NCBI GenBank assembly: GCA_028867235.1
Contig: JAGWGS010000059.1
Coordinates: 1-7,432 of the forward strand
Direction of reading: 5' to 3'
Source: Nitrososphaerota archaeon
GTDB lineage: Archaea; Thermoproteota; Nitrososphaeria; Nitrososphaerales; Nitrosopumilaceae
DNA: 7,432 nt
Notes under the pieces: model-generated
Database searches by the model: none
Told to the model about the DNA's origin: nothing
The model's input: the letters and a program-made list of their open reading frames with translations, nothing else
In this document: piece after piece, positions 6,733 through 7,432 of the stretch
Position numbering within the stretch: position 1 is the stretch's first letter
Layout of the letters: each line of letters starts with the position of its first letter
Translations under genes and position numbers: made by a program

Positions 6733-7011
6733 ATGCAGTTGGGTGGAACCAAAATTCTAACTGGTGCAAGATATGTCTATCTTGTGGCATTCTTTGCATT
6801 GCTCTCTGGAATGTTCTATCCTATAATCACACATGGTAGCTGGGATCCAGTAATATCTGGAACACTGATTCTATTTGTAGGTCTTGCAGGAACAGTATCA
6901 ATATACAAAGCAGCTACTACCGACAGACACAAGAAGGCCTATCTCATTATCGGTCTTGCCGTGACTTCACTTGCATTATTCCTTGTATATGGTGCAATAG
7001 GAAGAATTTAG
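6733..7011 (+). CDS. Small three-helix membrane protein of unknown function
   Basis: I do not recognise a named family. The 92 residues contain three hydrophobic stretches that look like membrane helices, at about 14-32, 40-58 and 70-89. The loop after helix 1 (THGSWDP) is short and polar. The loop after helix 2 (KAATTDRHKKA, 59-69) is strongly basic, and K7 and R13 precede helix 1. By the positive-inside rule the N-terminus and the second loop face the cytoplasm and the C-terminus faces outside. There is no cleavable signal peptide, cysteine pair or obvious catalytic motif. Frame, codon use and promoter spacing resemble the neighbours, so it is very likely a real gene. It lies between the thermosome (same strand) and glutamine synthetase (convergent), but that position does not reveal its job. 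A conserved thaumarchaeal hypothetical protein is the most likely label. Confidence 0.8.
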   Translation: MQLGGTKILTGARYVYLVAFFALLSGMFYPIITHGSWDPVISGTLILFVGLAGTVSIYKAATTDRHKKAYLIIGLAVTSLALFLVYGAIGRI

Positions 7012-7022
7012 ATCCTAATATC

Positions 7023-7032
7023 AAAAACAAAA
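7023..7032 (-). terminator. Oligo-T tract downstream of glnA
   Basis: The - strand reads TTTTGTTTTT about 40-50 bases past the glnA stop, within the convergent spacer. No stem is evident. This fits an archaeal U-tract terminator, and its spacing from the stop is reasonable. Confidence 0.45.
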
Positions 7033-7052
7033 GTCAGAATAAATTGTTATAA

Positions 7053-7071
7053 TTTCCTATTTTGTTCTATT
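7053..7071 (+). terminator. T-rich tract downstream of the small membrane protein gene
   Basis: The + strand has broken T-runs (TTTCCTATTTTGTTCTATT) about 40-60 bases after the stop at 7009-7011, ending at the glnA stop codon. Together with the opposing T-tract it makes the 59-bp spacer look like a bidirectional termination region. Support is base composition only. Confidence 0.4.
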
Positions 7072-7432
7072 TAGATATCAAAATAAAGATAGAACTCGTG
7101 TGGATGAGGTCTGATTGAAACTTCATGATCATCTGCTCTTTCTACCTCAACCAGTTTATCCACAGTTTCGTTTGAAAATACAGGCGAGAGGAACTTTCTG
7201 TCACTTTCTAGCTCATCAAGTGCCTCTCCTAATGTAGCAGGCAAGTCCCCAATTCCTTTTGCAGTTCTCTGAGCCTTGGTCATCTTGTAAATATCTTCAT
7301 ACACTGGATCACCAGGATCCATCTTCTTTTTGATTCCATCCAGTCCTGCTGCCTGTACTGCAGCAAATACTAGGTATGGATTTGATGATGGGTCAGGTGC
7401 TCTAAATTCAATTCTCTTTATTTTAGAATATT
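7071..7432 (-). CDS. glnA: Glutamine synthetase type I, C-terminal part (5' end outside window)
   Basis: This enzyme makes glutamine from glutamate, ammonia and ATP, the main entry of ammonium into biomass. That fits an ammonia-oxidising archaeon. The last 119 codons are present, ending at TAA (7071-7073). The open frame continues upstream past the internal Met at 7320-7322 to the window edge, so that Met is not the start. The upstream part reads KRIEFRAPDPSSNPYLVFAA, the conserved GS-I segment with the active-site Glu and Arg of RIEFR. AAGLDGIKKKMDPGDP and ESDRKFL follow, and the end is HPHEFYLYFDI, the usual GS-I C-terminus. A Tyr in EDIYKMT sits where bacterial adenylylated GS has NLYDLP, but the flanking residues differ. 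The gene converges with the small membrane protein across a 59-bp spacer. Confidence 0.95.
   Translation of the reverse strand, partial: YSKIKRIEFRAPDPSSNPYLVFAAVQAAGLDGIKKKMDPGDPVYEDIYKMTKAQRTAKGIGDLPATLGEALDELESDRKFLSPVFSNETVDKLVEVERADDHEVSIRPHPHEFYLYFDI

Noticed and set aside
7006..7086. Imperfect direct repeat ATTTAGAT...ATATCAAAA near both ends of the convergent spacer
   Set aside because: The copies differ by a four-base insertion, are A/T-rich and short, and fall at two stop codons. Chance is sufficient, and there is no sign of a mobile element or att site.

Overview
The window looks like a piece of core chromosome from an ammonia-oxidising archaeon of the Thaumarchaeota/Nitrososphaerota, probably a Nitrosopumilus/Nitrosotenuis-type lineage. 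The evidence is the combination of an archaeal ether-lipid enzyme, the large subunit of the archaeal D-family DNA polymerase (absent from Crenarchaeota), a group II chaperonin with a Gly-Gly-Met tail, an archaeal-type SHMT and a type I glutamine synthetase. The DNA is A+T-rich by eye and gene-dense. I recall the neighbourhood SHMT / thermosome / small membrane protein / glutamine synthetase from marine Thaumarchaeota. Genus placement is inference.

Layout. Bases 1-145 hold the 3' end of a geranylgeranylglyceryl phosphate synthase gene on the + strand. One base later the PolD large subunit (DP2) begins and runs to 3521. Serine hydroxymethyltransferase (glyA) lies on the - strand at 3518-4840. 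It converges on polC so tightly that the two stop codons share one CTAG palindrome. A 121-bp divergent promoter region (4841-4961) separates glyA from a thermosome subunit (4962-6662, +). After a 70-bp gap comes a 92-residue three-helix membrane protein of unknown function (6733-7011, +). A 59-bp convergent spacer with T-tracts in both directions follows. The 3' end of glutamine synthetase (7071-7432, -) runs off the right edge.

How the genes relate. The genes are housekeeping: membrane lipid synthesis, replication, one-carbon/glycine metabolism, protein folding and nitrogen assimilation. Only the lipid synthase and polC look co-transcribed. The other genes appear to have their own promoters. 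TATA-like boxes for glyA, the thermosome and the small membrane protein are all centred about 27 bp upstream of the ATG, which suggests leaderless mRNAs.

I found no mobile element, CRISPR array, RNA gene or accessory cassette, and no convincing new system. The best leads are the stop-codon overlap with a possible terminator embedded in the opposing gene, a variant PolD catalytic motif, the leaderless-promoter geometry, and the uncharacterised three-helix protein.
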